Source: DATLFP01 sp035540955
GTDB taxonomy: Bacteria > Actinomycetota > Acidimicrobiia > Acidimicrobiales > CADCSY01
DNA: 64,000 nucleotides
Direction of reading: 5' to 3'
NCBI GenBank assembly: GCA_035540955.1
Contig: DATLFP010000066.1
Coordinates: forward strand, 1 to 64,000
Shown here: positions 42,816 through 51,762 of the stretch, in pieces
Position numbering within the stretch: the stretch's first letter is position 1
How the letters are laid out: each line of letters starts with the position of its first letter
The notes under the pieces: generated by a model
What the model saw: only the letters and a program-made list of their open reading frames with translations
Databases searched by the model: none
Told to the model about the DNA's origin: nothing
Translations under genes and position numbers: made by a program

Positions 42816-44818
42816 CCGAGCACGAGGGCCGCATCATCGGGGTCGACGTGCGTGCCGTCGGTCTCCCGCAGATCGCTGCACGGCCCGTCGGGACCCGACG
42901 GGCACAGGATCTCGGCGAGATCGATGACCGGCACCTCGAGGTCGCCGGCGAGTGCGAGCAGGCGGCTGCGGATGCACGCCGAGCGCTCCAGGTGGTCGTC
43001 GGTGGCGAGGAAGCGGGCCTTGTCGCCGCCCCACGCCGGCAGGACCAACACCACCCGGCCGGCGTGCGACCGCAGGTAGTCGATCCGCCGCGTGACATCC
43101 TCCGCGTACCACTGGAGGTCGTCGCAGGGCCCGACCCAGCGATCGCCCACCAGGCGGTCGACGATCGGCGCGTTGCCGACCATGAGCAGCGCCACGTCGA
43201 CCAGGAGTGACGGATCCTCCACCGCCTTGGCGTAGGTGACGGGCCACTCGTCGCAGTCAGCGGGGAGCGGGAGGATCTGCCCGGCCCGGCCGCGGGCCGT
43301 CGGGATGTCGACGGCGCCGTCACAACCCTCGATGGCCGCATCGATGACAACGACGTCCGGTCGGTCGAACGTCGCCGCTGCGTCGCGCAGGAGCCAGTCG
43401 GCGATGGAGTCTCCGAAGATGGCGACGACGCGCGGGCCCGTGGCGGTGGGCGCGACGGCGTCCGGCACGAACGTGTCCGGTGCGATCCTGCTCGACGCCA
43501 CCGCGTTCGGCGCCGAGTCGGCCGCCATCACCGGCACCGTCCCATCCGAGGAGCGGGCCGACGCGGACACGACGAGTGCCATGGCGAGCACGAGCTCCTC
43601 GGGTTCCTCGACCAGGGCCTCGAACGCGACGAGCGCCGGCGACTCGGTCGAAGCTGGTCTCGGTGGCACCGGCGCGCCCGCGGCCACGAGCACCACCGGT
43701 TCACTGGTGCGAACGGGCCGGTCGACCGTGGGCACCAGCACCACCACGGCGGCGGCCACCACCAACAGCGTGCCCGCCGCCGCCGGGACGAAGGCGCGCC
43801 GCGTCGACAGGCGGACACCGGTGCGGATCGGTCGCTCGACGAGGTAGTACGACGCCACCGTGAGCCCGCCGGTCAGCGCCAGCTTCTCGGCGACCCCGGC
43901 GTCTCCGAGGATCGTGAAGACCGGCCAGTGGAAGAGGTACAGCCCGTAGCTGATGCGCCCGATCCACGGGAGTGGCTCCGTCGACAGCAGGCGCGCCACC
44001 GGCCCCGGCGCCTGCACGCCGAGGATGAGCGCGGCCGAGAGCAGGGCGAAGAGGGGCAGACCGCCGGCATACGCCCACCCACGGCCGGCCGGCGTGAACG
44101 CGGCGAGGGCGACGACGGCGACGAGGCTCGGTGCTGCCAGCCGGGCCGCCCACGCCGGGACCGGTCGCCCGTGGAGCGCGGCCGCGAGCGCCGCTCCGGC
44201 CAGGATCTCCGGGAACCGGGCCCACGATGCGAAGTAGGCGGCATCGCCACCTGCGACGCGGGCGGTCACCAACGCCGACGCGGCGAAGACGACGAACCCG
44301 ACCGCCAGGATGCGTCCGACGCGGCGAGGCGCGACGGTGGTGAGCCCCGCCATCGCCAGCGGCCACACCCAGTAGAACTGCTCCTCGATCGCGAGCGACC
44401 AGAAGTGGTCGACCGGCGATGGTGCCAGGAACAGGTCGGCGTAGGAGCGCTCGCTCAGCAGCTGGTGCCAGTTGGCCACCTGGAACACCCCGGCGAGCAC
44501 GCCGCCGCGCAGGTCGCTCCGCGCTGCCACCTCGCCGAGCGCCGCGAGGAGGGCAATCCCGAGGAGCACCAGCATGGCGGCGGGCAGCAGCCGCCGCATG
44601 CGCCGCACGTAGAAGGCCCGCACGTCGATCCGACCACTCGCCGACCGCTCCGCGAGCAGCAGTGACGTGATGAGGAAGCCCGACAGCGTGAAGAACACCG
44701 AGACCCCGAGATAGCCGCCCTCGAGCCACGGCGCGCCGAGGTGGAAGACCAGGACCAGCGCGATCGACAGCGCACGGACGCCGTCGAGCGCCGGTCGGTA
44801 CCCGAGCTTCCCCCCCAT
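42794..44818 (-). CDS. Acyltransferase (OafA type) with C-terminal SGNH domain
   Basis: 674 residues, the second such protein in this region. Residues 8-345: PALDGVRALSIALVLVFHLG, GVSVFFTLSGFLITSLL, HFWSLAIEEQFYWVWPL. A Val/Ala/Thr-rich linker follows. C-terminal SGNH domain: VAIFGDSIADWLL (block I) and ETDGTHVDPDDA (Asp-His). Predicted to transfer acyl groups to extracytoplasmic glycan. Heads the three-gene operon with paralogs B and A. ATG start; the site upstream has only a weak GAGAG. Confidence 0.9.
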   Translation of the reverse strand: MGGKLGYRPALDGVRALSIALVLVFHLGAPWLEGGYLGVSVFFTLSGFLITSLLLAERSASGRIDVRAFYVRRMRRLLPAAMLVLLGIALLAALGEVAARSDLRGGVLAGVFQVANWHQLLSERSYADLFLAPSPVDHFWSLAIEEQFYWVWPLAMAGLTTVAPRRVGRILAVGFVVFAASALVTARVAGGDAAYFASWARFPEILAGAALAAALHGRPVPAWAARLAAPSLVAVVALAAFTPAGRGWAYAGGLPLFALLSAALILGVQAPGPVARLLSTEPLPWIGRISYGLYLFHWPVFTILGDAGVAEKLALTGGLTVASYYLVERPIRTGVRLSTRRAFVPAAAGTLLVVAAAVVVLVPTVDRPVRTSEPVVLVAAGAPVPPRPASTESPALVAFEALVEEPEELVLAMALVVSASARSSDGTVPVMAADSAPNAVASSRIAPDTFVPDAVAPTATGPRVVAIFGDSIADWLLRDAAATFDRPDVVVIDAAIEGCDGAVDIPTARGRAGQILPLPADCDEWPVTYAKAVEDPSLLVDVALLMVGNAPIVDRLVGDRWVGPCDDLQWYAEDVTRRIDYLRSHAGRVVLVLPAWGGDKARFLATDDHLERSACIRSRLLALAGDLEVPVIDLAEILCPSGPDGPCSDLRETDGTHVDPDDAALVLGWLLDRS

Positions 44819-45016
44819 GCAACTCTCTCGAGAAATCGGTGCAAACCGGTCGAACTCAGGACAGCTCGAACCGCTCCCAGCAGGACAGCTCCGACTGTGC
44901 CACGAAACCCGACCAGATCCATGTCACATGGCCCTGGTTCCCCCCGCTCGACCGGCGTGCACTGGACCCATGACCGCGGCCAGGCGTCCCGCCCGCGACC
45001 TGTGTGGTCGCGTCCG
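44819..45016. other. Longest divergent intergenic spacer
   Basis: 198 bases between divergent genes, less GC-rich than its surroundings. It holds an 11-base direct repeat, caggacagctc, at 44857-44867 and 44881-44891 (24 bases apart). No TANNNT hexamer at leaderless spacing was found for either gene. Promoters presumably lie here but none is assigned. Confidence 0.4.
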
Positions 45017-46300
45017 GTGACACCGCGCCTCTTGCTCGTCCTGCTCCCCGCTGCCGTCGCCCTCCTGCTCGTCCCGCTCGTCCAGCGCGCGACCGCGCAA
45101 CCGGGCGCGGCGCCCGTGTCCGCGAGCTGCCGCGGTGAGCAGTGGGTCGCCGCCTGGCGCGCCGCTCCGCAGGGGTCGTCCCTCGGGCGCCCCGACGACG
45201 AGCCGTGGGGCGACGCGGACGGACTCGCCCGCACCTTCGACGACCAGACGCTTCGGATGGTGCTGACGCCCAGCATCGACGGCTCCGGGTTGCGAGTCCG
45301 GTTCGGCAACCGCTTCGGCCCGGCGCCGGTCACGATCACCGCTGCCACCATCGGGACCAGCGCCGGCGGGGCGGCGGTCGATCCCGCCACGGTGCAGGGC
45401 GTGACGTTCGGCGGCGACCGGTCGGTCACCATCGGCGCCGGCGCCGCCGTCGTCAGCGATCCGCTGTTCGGCCCCGTCGCGGGTGGCGTGCCGCTCTCGG
45501 TGACGATGCACGTCGCCGGGCCGGCCGTGCTGGATCACCACCAGTGGGCGCTCGCCCCGCAGTACCTGGCGCCGGCGGGCACCGCCCACCTGGACGACGC
45601 GACGGGCACACCGTTCTCCGAGGAGCTAACCGGCTGGTACGGCGTCTCCGGCGTGGACGTGCTCGCGCCTCGCGGCACCGGTGTCGTCGTCGCGCTCGGA
45701 GACTCGATCACCGACGGGATCGGCTCGACGCCGGGCGCCGACCGCCGGTGGCCGGATGTGCTGGCCCGCCGGCTCGCCGCCGGCGACGACGCCTTCGCGG
45801 TGGTCAACGCCGGCATCGCCGGCAACCACGTCGTGACGAGCGGGCTCACCTCCGTGACCGCCATCGGCCCGAGCCTGCTCGACCGGTTCGCCACGGACGC
45901 GCTGGCGGTCGACGGGCTCACCGACCTCCTGGTCTTCGCCGGCATCAACGACATCTACATGGCGGGCGACGGCACCGACATCGCTCCCGACCTGATCGCT
46001 GCGTACGAGCAGGTGGCGGCCACGGCACGCGCCGCCGGCGCCCGGGTGCTCGTCGCCACCATCACTCCGGCGTCCCTGAGCGCCGACAAGGAGGAGGTCC
46101 GCGTCCGGGTCAACGACGCGCTACGGGCGAGCGATGCGTTCGACGCGGTGGTCGACTTCGACGCGGCGGCGCGCGATCCCGAAGACCCCTCCCGTCTCCG
46201 GCCCGAGTGGGATGCCGGCTTCGCCCACCTCAACGACGCCGGCTACGCCGCGCTCGCCGCTGCCGTGCCTCTCGATGCCCTGCAGGGCGCCAGCTGCTGA
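45017..46300 (+). CDS. Secreted GDSL/SGNH-family hydrolase
   Basis: 427 residues from GTG 45017, chosen because it gives a clean signal peptide (LLLVLLPAAVALLLVPLV, cleavage near TAQPGA). An N-terminal beta domain precedes the catalytic domain with VVVALGDSITDGIGS (block I serine), GNHV, FAGINDIY (block III Asn) and DAGFAHLNDAGY (block V). An esterase acting outside the cell, possibly trimming acyl groups added by the neighbouring acyltransferases; that link is inferred from position only. Confidence 0.88.
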   Translation: MTPRLLLVLLPAAVALLLVPLVQRATAQPGAAPVSASCRGEQWVAAWRAAPQGSSLGRPDDEPWGDADGLARTFDDQTLRMVLTPSIDGSGLRVRFGNRFGPAPVTITAATIGTSAGGAAVDPATVQGVTFGGDRSVTIGAGAAVVSDPLFGPVAGGVPLSVTMHVAGPAVLDHHQWALAPQYLAPAGTAHLDDATGTPFSEELTGWYGVSGVDVLAPRGTGVVVALGDSITDGIGSTPGADRRWPDVLARRLAAGDDAFAVVNAGIAGNHVVTSGLTSVTAIGPSLLDRFATDALAVDGLTDLLVFAGINDIYMAGDGTDIAPDLIAAYEQVAATARAAGARVLVATITPASLSADKEEVRVRVNDALRASDAFDAVVDFDAAARDPEDPSRLRPEWDAGFAHLNDAGYAALAAAVPLDALQGASC

Positions 46301-46305
46301 CGCCG

Positions 46306-47328
46306 TCAGGGAAGGCGCTTGAGGAGCGCCATGACCCCCATCCTGACCGGCGACTGGTGGTGGCTGGCACCGGCAGCCTCGCCGCGGTGGGTGCGGAACC
46401 ACTCGTAGGACTCGATGACCATCGAGACGTTGGAGTGCAGCGGTGACCACTCCAGCTCCTCGCGTGCCCGCGTCGTGTCGAACCACAGCGACTCCGAGTA
46501 CAGGAGCCAGTGGTAGGGGGCGAACGGGGCGAGGCCGAGGCCGGAGAGCACGCGCATGCCCCAGCGGGCCGGGGCGACCGGGACCGATCGGACCCGCGCG
46601 CCGGTCGCCGCGTGATCGCAGAGCGCTTCGAGGGTCTCGCGCATGGTCCCGAACTCGGTGGCCCCGATGTTGTACGTGCGAGGTCCCGGTCGGTCCGCGG
46701 CGCGGAGGATGGCGTCGGCCAGGTCTTCGGCGTGCACGAGCTGGTACCGGTTGTCACCCGGACCCATGACGAAGACGGGCGCGCCGGCCGCCACCAGCTC
46801 GAAGAGGACGGCCATGATCCCGAGGCGCCCGTGACCCAGGATCGTCCGCGGCCGCACGACGGTCACGTCGAGGCCGCCGGCGGCCGCCTCACGGCACAGC
46901 GCCTCGGCCTCCGCCTTGGCCCGGCCGTACGCTTCGAGCGGCCGTGCCGGCGCCGACTCGTCGACCGGGTTGTGGTCGGGGATCCCGAAGATGGCGCTCG
47001 ACGAGGTGTGCACGACCTTGCCCACGCCGGCGTCGCGCGCCGCCAACAGCACGTTGGCGGTGCCGGCCACGTTGACCGACCAGAACAGCGCCCGGTCCTT
47101 GGCGAGCGGCACCTGGGCGACGTTGTTGAGAACGACGTCGACGCCCTCGCACGCGGCCCGTACCGCGGCGAGGTCGCGCACGTCGGCCACGACCGCCCTC
47201 ACCCCCGGGGCCGGCGCCGGCTCGTGCAGGTCGAGCACGACCGCCTCGTCGCCGGCGGCCGCCACGCGGGCGGCGAGGATCGAACCGAAGTAGCCGGCTC
47301 CGCCGGTGATCAGGACCCGGCGGGTCAC
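46306..47328 (-). CDS. NAD-dependent epimerase/dehydratase family protein (A)
   Basis: 340 residues, extended SDR. VLITGGAGYFGSILA binds NAD, SSSAIFGIPD and AYGRAKAEAE hold the serine and Tyr-x3-Lys. The C-terminus (WSPLHSNVSMVIES) resembles 3-beta-hydroxysteroid-dehydrogenase-like and sugar-epimerase groups. It overlaps the second SDR gene as GTGA. Last gene of a four-gene operon with the GMC oxidoreductase; substrate unknown. Confidence 0.9.
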   Translation of the reverse strand: MTRRVLITGGAGYFGSILAARVAAAGDEAVVLDLHEPAPAPGVRAVVADVRDLAAVRAACEGVDVVLNNVAQVPLAKDRALFWSVNVAGTANVLLAARDAGVGKVVHTSSSAIFGIPDHNPVDESAPARPLEAYGRAKAEAEALCREAAAGGLDVTVVRPRTILGHGRLGIMAVLFELVAAGAPVFVMGPGDNRYQLVHAEDLADAILRAADRPGPRTYNIGATEFGTMRETLEALCDHAATGARVRSVPVAPARWGMRVLSGLGLAPFAPYHWLLYSESLWFDTTRAREELEWSPLHSNVSMVIESYEWFRTHRGEAAGASHHQSPVRMGVMALLKRLP

Positions 47329-48359
47329 TCGAAGCGCATCCCGCGCTCGAGCCCCCAGCGGATCGACGCCCGCATGCCCTCCAGCAGGCCGACGGAAGGC
47401 GCGTAACCGATCTCCCGCTGCGCCGCCGACACGTCACAGGCGATGGTGTCCTTGAGCTCGCCGAGGACGTGGACCGCCTGCTGGTACCGGCCGCGCGACT
47501 GCAGGACGCGATCCGCGACCTCGGCGATCGTGCCCACCGCCCGGGGCACCCGTCGGAGCCGGCCGGAGACCGCCAGGCCCTCGGCCTCGAGCGCGGTCCG
47601 CACCGTCTCGAGGATCTCGCGCAGCTCGTACGGGTCGGGATCGGCGATCCACCATGCCCGGCCCGGAGCGGCACCGGCGACCTCAGCCCGCAGGAGCCCG
47701 TGCACCAGGTTGCCGGCATAGACCATCGACCGACGCTGCCTGCCGTCCCCGACGACGGGGAAGCGGCCCCGCCGCACGGCCGCGAACCACCGGGACTGCC
47801 GCTCGGGCTGGAACGGTCCGTAGAACCACGGCGGCCGGACGATCACCGCGGTGATGTCACCCCGATCGTGGCTCCGAGCGACGATGCCCTCGGCCTCGAG
47901 CTTCGACCGCCCGTACGCCATGTACGGGTTGGGGGTCGAGTCTTCGTCGAAGCGATCGAGCGGGTGCCCGTTGGCCCCGAACGGCGAGTTCGACGACACG
48001 TGGACGAAGCGACGCACGCCGGCCCGCCGCGCCCGGTCGAGGACGAGCTGGGTCCCGCCGACGTTCACGTCGAACAGCTCTCGCACCCGCCGGCGGGGGT
48101 GGATGACGGCCGCGGCGTGGAAGACGGTGGCATCCTCGCCGATACCGGCGAAGAGGCGGTCGGCGGTGACAGGGTCGCGGACGTCGCCCACGATCACCTC
48201 GACCGCCGGCGAGACCAGGCCCAGCGACGACCCCTCGTCGGGGCTCGCGACGAGGCATCGCACCTGCTGCCGGTCGCGCAGCGCCCGGACGAGGTTCTGC
48301 CCGAGCCAACCGGCGGCACCGGTGACGACGACGGTGGTCGACGGCGGAAGATCGCTCAC
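47325..48359 (-). CDS. NAD-dependent epimerase/dehydratase family protein (B)
   Basis: 344 residues, extended SDR. VVVTGAAGWLGQNLV for NAD, VHVSSNSPFG and YMAYGRSKLEAE for catalysis, then RPPWFYGPFQPER and VYAGNLVHGLL, the last typical of the 3-beta-hydroxysteroid dehydrogenase group. Overlaps its neighbours on both sides as GTGA. Together with A and the GMC enzyme it suggests stepwise oxidation of an alcohol on a lipid or sugar. Confidence 0.9.
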   Translation of the reverse strand: MSDLPPSTTVVVTGAAGWLGQNLVRALRDRQQVRCLVASPDEGSSLGLVSPAVEVIVGDVRDPVTADRLFAGIGEDATVFHAAAVIHPRRRVRELFDVNVGGTQLVLDRARRAGVRRFVHVSSNSPFGANGHPLDRFDEDSTPNPYMAYGRSKLEAEGIVARSHDRGDITAVIVRPPWFYGPFQPERQSRWFAAVRRGRFPVVGDGRQRRSMVYAGNLVHGLLRAEVAGAAPGRAWWIADPDPYELREILETVRTALEAEGLAVSGRLRRVPRAVGTIAEVADRVLQSRGRYQQAVHVLGELKDTIACDVSAAQREIGYAPSVGLLEGMRASIRWGLERGMRFE

Positions 48360-49771
48360 GTGGTCGCCAGGAGGTGCTCAGCGTTGCGGAGGGCGATGGT
48401 CATGATGGCGGCCTGCGGGTTCACGCCGGGCGCATCGGGGAGGAGCGACGCGTCGTTGACCCGCAGGTTCTGCGTGCCGTGGACGCGCCCGAAGCTGTCC
48501 GTTCCCGTCCGCCCGGCATCCTCGCCCATCCGCACCGACGACGTGAGGTGCACGGTCATGAGGTTCGTCCGGCGGCGGTCGACCTGGTCCCACCACGCCC
48601 CGAGGTCCTCGAGGCGGTGGGCCACCGTTCCGCCGATCATCGACGGGTACAGGTCGGTGGCGCCGGCCGCCAGCAACAGCTCACCGAGGTGCACGAGGCC
48701 CCGCGCCAGGCGCGACATGTCGGCGTCGGTGAGCGAGTAGGTGACGATCGGCGAGCGGAGGCCCGGCACCCACACGACGCGGCCGCCGGCGTCGCTGCGG
48801 ATCGCCGCGTAGTACACGAACAGCTGCTCCCACTCCTCGAGCGACGCCGCCGGGTCGATGCCGGCGTCCGCGACGGCGAGTGCCAGGTGGCCGCGCCGGC
48901 TGGCGGAGCCCCCGATGGTGAGGTTCGGCGCGAACTCGTTGACCCGGTGCATCGGCACCTCGTCGTGGTCGACGGGGTGCGGGAACCGCGCCGCGATCTT
49001 GATCGTGGGGTGGAGCTTCAGCCCGTTGCCGATGTTGCGGCGGAACCCGCTGCGCTGGAGGAGCGCGGGCGTCTGCACGGCCCCACCGCAGACCACGACG
49101 TGGTCGGCGCGGATCTCCAAGGGCTCGCCGTCCCGCTCGCAGCTGGCGCCGATGACGCGGTCGCCCGATCTCCGCACCCGCTGGACGCGGCAGCTCGGCA
49201 GCACGACGGCGCCGGCGGCGACGGCTCGCGGCAGGAGGGTCCGCGTCATCGTCTGCTTGACGCCGCGCCCGCCGCCGTCGTCGTCGAAGCGGAACACCCT
49301 CGGGAACTCCACCGAGTGCCACCCGAGCTTGCTCGCTCCCCGCTCCAGCAGGGCTGAGGAGAGCGGCGGCGCTCCCGGGAGGCGCGACACCGACTGCCAC
49401 TCCTCGACCCGTTCCGCGTAGCCGTCGAGCGCCGCCGCCGAGAACTCCTCGATGCGGTACCGAGCACGCCACTCCTCGGCAAGGTCCTCCGGCAACCGGT
49501 GCCACAGCCCGCTGTTGATCTCGGTGCTGCCGCCCACGCATCGCCCCTCGGCGAACGCGACGGGCGGCGAGCCCAACGCCGCCGACGGCCCGTGGTGGCG
49601 GTACTTGGCGCGCATCTCCTCGAGGGAGAACGGCTCCAACGAGTCGGGGTCGACCCAGGGTCCCTCCTCGGCGACGACGACGTCACGCCCGGCCTCGGCC
49701 AGCACCGCCGCTGTGGTCGCCCCGCCGGCGCCCGATCCGATCACCAGGAACTCGGTGTCGAGACGGCTCAC
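48356..49771 (-). CDS. GMC-family FAD oxidoreductase
   Basis: 471 residues from GTG 49771. Glucose-methanol-choline type: FLVIGSGAGGATTAAVLAE (FAD), FAEGRCVGGSTEINSGLW (GMC signature 1 region), CGGAVQTPALLQRSG (signature 2) and C-terminal LRVNDASLLPDAPGVNPQAA with the active-site Asn. Oxidises an alcohol to a carbonyl. The upstream 101-residue gene overlaps as GTGA, as a small partner subunit often does. Confidence 0.92.
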   Translation of the reverse strand: MSRLDTEFLVIGSGAGGATTAAVLAEAGRDVVVAEEGPWVDPDSLEPFSLEEMRAKYRHHGPSAALGSPPVAFAEGRCVGGSTEINSGLWHRLPEDLAEEWRARYRIEEFSAAALDGYAERVEEWQSVSRLPGAPPLSSALLERGASKLGWHSVEFPRVFRFDDDGGGRGVKQTMTRTLLPRAVAAGAVVLPSCRVQRVRRSGDRVIGASCERDGEPLEIRADHVVVCGGAVQTPALLQRSGFRRNIGNGLKLHPTIKIAARFPHPVDHDEVPMHRVNEFAPNLTIGGSASRRGHLALAVADAGIDPAASLEEWEQLFVYYAAIRSDAGGRVVWVPGLRSPIVTYSLTDADMSRLARGLVHLGELLLAAGATDLYPSMIGGTVAHRLEDLGAWWDQVDRRRTNLMTVHLTSSVRMGEDAGRTGTDSFGRVHGTQNLRVNDASLLPDAPGVNPQAAIMTIALRNAEHLLATT

Positions 49772-50073
49772 CGACCGCGCTCCGAGCCCGCCAGCTCCTG
49801 CTCGGCGAAGAGCACCAGGCCCTTCAGCAGCCGCACGTACTGACGCACGGGCCAGAGCGGGCTGCGCTCGAGCGCGGGGACCAGCGCGGCGTCGTCGACG
49901 CCGCTGACGCGGGCCCACAGCCCGAGTCCGACCGACTCGGCGGCCACGCCGAGGCGCAGGTGCTCGGGCATGTCCCGCAGCGTGTCGGCCACCCACACCT
50001 CGATCCCATCCCGGCGGGCGGGGTCGGTCGAGGCGGTGAGGGCGGCGAGCATCCGCCGCTCGAAGCCGAGCAT
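49768..50073 (-). CDS. Small helical protein ahead of the GMC oxidoreductase
   Basis: 101 residues, helical, soluble: MLGFERRMLAALTASTDPA then LWARVSGVDDAAL and VRQYVRLLKGLVLFAEQEL. Not recognised. The gluconate dehydrogenase complex has a small subunit encoded beside its GMC flavoprotein, and this could be a similar partner; that is analogy only. TAGCCT lies 8 bases before its ATG. Confidence 0.65.
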   Translation of the reverse strand: MLGFERRMLAALTASTDPARRDGIEVWVADTLRDMPEHLRLGVAAESVGLGLWARVSGVDDAALVPALERSPLWPVRQYVRLLKGLVLFAEQELAGSERGR

Positions 50074-50081
50074 GGCGGGCG

Positions 50082-50087
50082 AGGCTA
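50082..50087 (-). promoter_or_regulatory. Leaderless -10 for the GMC operon
   Basis: TAGCCT on the minus strand, 8 bases before ATG 50073. Confidence 0.5.
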
Positions 50088-50098
50088 GTGGCGAGCCC

Positions 50099-50104
50099 TA
50101 CCGT
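50099..50104 (+). promoter_or_regulatory. Leaderless -10 for the membrane protein at 50114
   Basis: TACCGT, 9 bases before GTG 50114. Confidence 0.45.
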
Positions 50105-50113
50105 CTCCCTTCC

Positions 50114-51751
50114 GTGAGCCGATGGAGCCGGTGGGGACCGATCGCCCTCGTCGCGGTCGTGTGCGCCCTCCCGCTACCCGGCCTGTGGCGGGCGCCGGGG
50201 GCCCCGATGGAAGAGGGCTTCATGCTCACCTTCCCCGAGCTGGTCCTCAAGGGCTTCGTCCCCCATCGCGACTTCCTGCACCTCTACGGTCCCGGCGGTC
50301 TGTGGCTCCTCGCCGGCGTGTACAAGGTCGTCGGCGTCAGCATCGAGGCCGAGCGCGCCGTCGGCTACCTCCAGCAGCTCGGTGTCGCATTCGGGGTGTT
50401 CGTGCTGCTGCGCGGGTGGGGCCGGTGGGTGGCAGCCGCCGGTGGCGCGACGGCGGCGGTCATCGTGATCCCGCCGATCGGCCTGGTGGCCCTGGCGTGG
50501 GTCGGCGCCGTCGCCCTCGGCCTGTGGTCGCTCCAGGCCACGATGGCCGGCACCGACCGGAACGACCACCGGCTGATCGGCCTCGGCGGGTTGCTCGCCG
50601 GTCTCGCCCTCCTGTGGCGCCCCGACCTGATCCTCGCCGTCGCCCTCTCCGGCGCCGTGCTGCTCACGGCCCTCTCGCCCGCCGCCCGCCGCTGGTACGG
50701 CGCCGGGCTCGGCGCCGGGCTGGCGCCGTACCTGTTCCTCCTCGCGTGGGCGGGGGTCGGCAACGTGGTCACCGGTCTGTTCATCGAGCCCGTCTTCCAC
50801 CTGCGGGGCGGGCGGCGCCTGCCCCTTCCCCCCTCGTTCGACGCGTTCGACGGGTTCCTCCAGCGGGCCGGTCTGCTGGCTGAGCCGCCGTGGCCGTTCC
50901 CCACCCTCGGGTCGCCACTGCAACTGTCCGTGTGGCTTGGCCTGATCCTCGGCTCCTGCGCGCTGCTCTTCGCGATCGGTCGAACCGTCGCTCGCCGCAC
51001 CGGCGACCGCCGGCTGTTCGCCCTCGCACTGTTCGCCTGCGGACTGCTGCCGCAAGCGCTGCAGCGGGCCGACTCCACCCACCTGGCGTGGGTGAGCTGC
51101 GTGCCGTTCGGCTTCACCGCCGCTGCCGTCGCCGTGCTCGTGCGCGACCGGTGGACGTGCCGGTGGCGGACCGCCGTCGCCGGGCTCGCCGCCCCGCTGA
51201 TCATGCTCGTCGTCATCCCCGACTTCACCTGGCGCGCGTACGCCGACTACGTGGCCGAAGGGTTCGGCCAGGCCCGGAGCGCCGGGGTGATGCGCAAGGG
51301 TGACCGCGTCTTCTACTACGGCCGGCCCGACGCGGTCGTGGCCGTGAACGAGCTGCTCCCGGTGGTCCAGCGCATCGCCCGTGCCGGCGACACCCTCTTC
51401 GTGGGCACCGGCGACCTCCGCAAGACGCCCTACAGCGAAGCCTTCCTCTACTACCTCCTTCCCGACCTCGACCCCGCCACCCGCTACATCGAGATGGACC
51501 CGGGCGTCGCCAACGCCGAGGACTCGGGCCTCGCCGACGAGCTGCGACGAGCCGACATCGTGATCCTCTCCTCGATCCGCGACGACTGGGACGAGCCCAA
51601 CGACTCCCGACTCTTCGGGCCCGACGAGCCGAACCGCGTCATCGAGTCCGAGTTCTGCCTGGTCCAGTCGTTCGGCACCGGCCTGTTCGGCCGCGGCCTC
51701 TACGAGCTGTACACCCGATGTGACCGGGGTGTGCAGGGGGCCGACCGGTAG
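50114..51751 (+). CDS. Multi-pass membrane protein, GT-C-like
   Basis: 545 residues from GTG 50114. About nine membrane helices; first loop carries MEEGFMLTFPELVLKG and PHRDFLHLYGPGGLWLL, an acidic-then-aromatic loop typical of GT39-like proteins. The C-terminal third is a soluble domain. Likely glycosyl transfer from a polyprenyl donor. It stops 11 bases before the polyprenol-phosphate mannose synthase gene, which could supply the donor. Confidence 0.75.
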   Translation: MSRWSRWGPIALVAVVCALPLPGLWRAPGAPMEEGFMLTFPELVLKGFVPHRDFLHLYGPGGLWLLAGVYKVVGVSIEAERAVGYLQQLGVAFGVFVLLRGWGRWVAAAGGATAAVIVIPPIGLVALAWVGAVALGLWSLQATMAGTDRNDHRLIGLGGLLAGLALLWRPDLILAVALSGAVLLTALSPAARRWYGAGLGAGLAPYLFLLAWAGVGNVVTGLFIEPVFHLRGGRRLPLPPSFDAFDGFLQRAGLLAEPPWPFPTLGSPLQLSVWLGLILGSCALLFAIGRTVARRTGDRRLFALALFACGLLPQALQRADSTHLAWVSCVPFGFTAAAVAVLVRDRWTCRWRTAVAGLAAPLIMLVVIPDFTWRAYADYVAEGFGQARSAGVMRKGDRVFYYGRPDAVVAVNELLPVVQRIARAGDTLFVGTGDLRKTPYSEAFLYYLLPDLDPATRYIEMDPGVANAEDSGLADELRRADIVILSSIRDDWDEPNDSRLFGPDEPNRVIESEFCLVQSFGTGLFGRGLYELYTRCDRGVQGADR

Positions 51752-51754
51752 GTT
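51749..51754 (+). promoter_or_regulatory. Leaderless -10 for the polyprenol-phosphate mannose synthase gene
   Basis: TAGGTT overlaps the preceding stop codon (TAG) and is 8 bases before GTG 51763. Confidence 0.45.
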
Positions 51755-51762
51755 CCCGGCCC

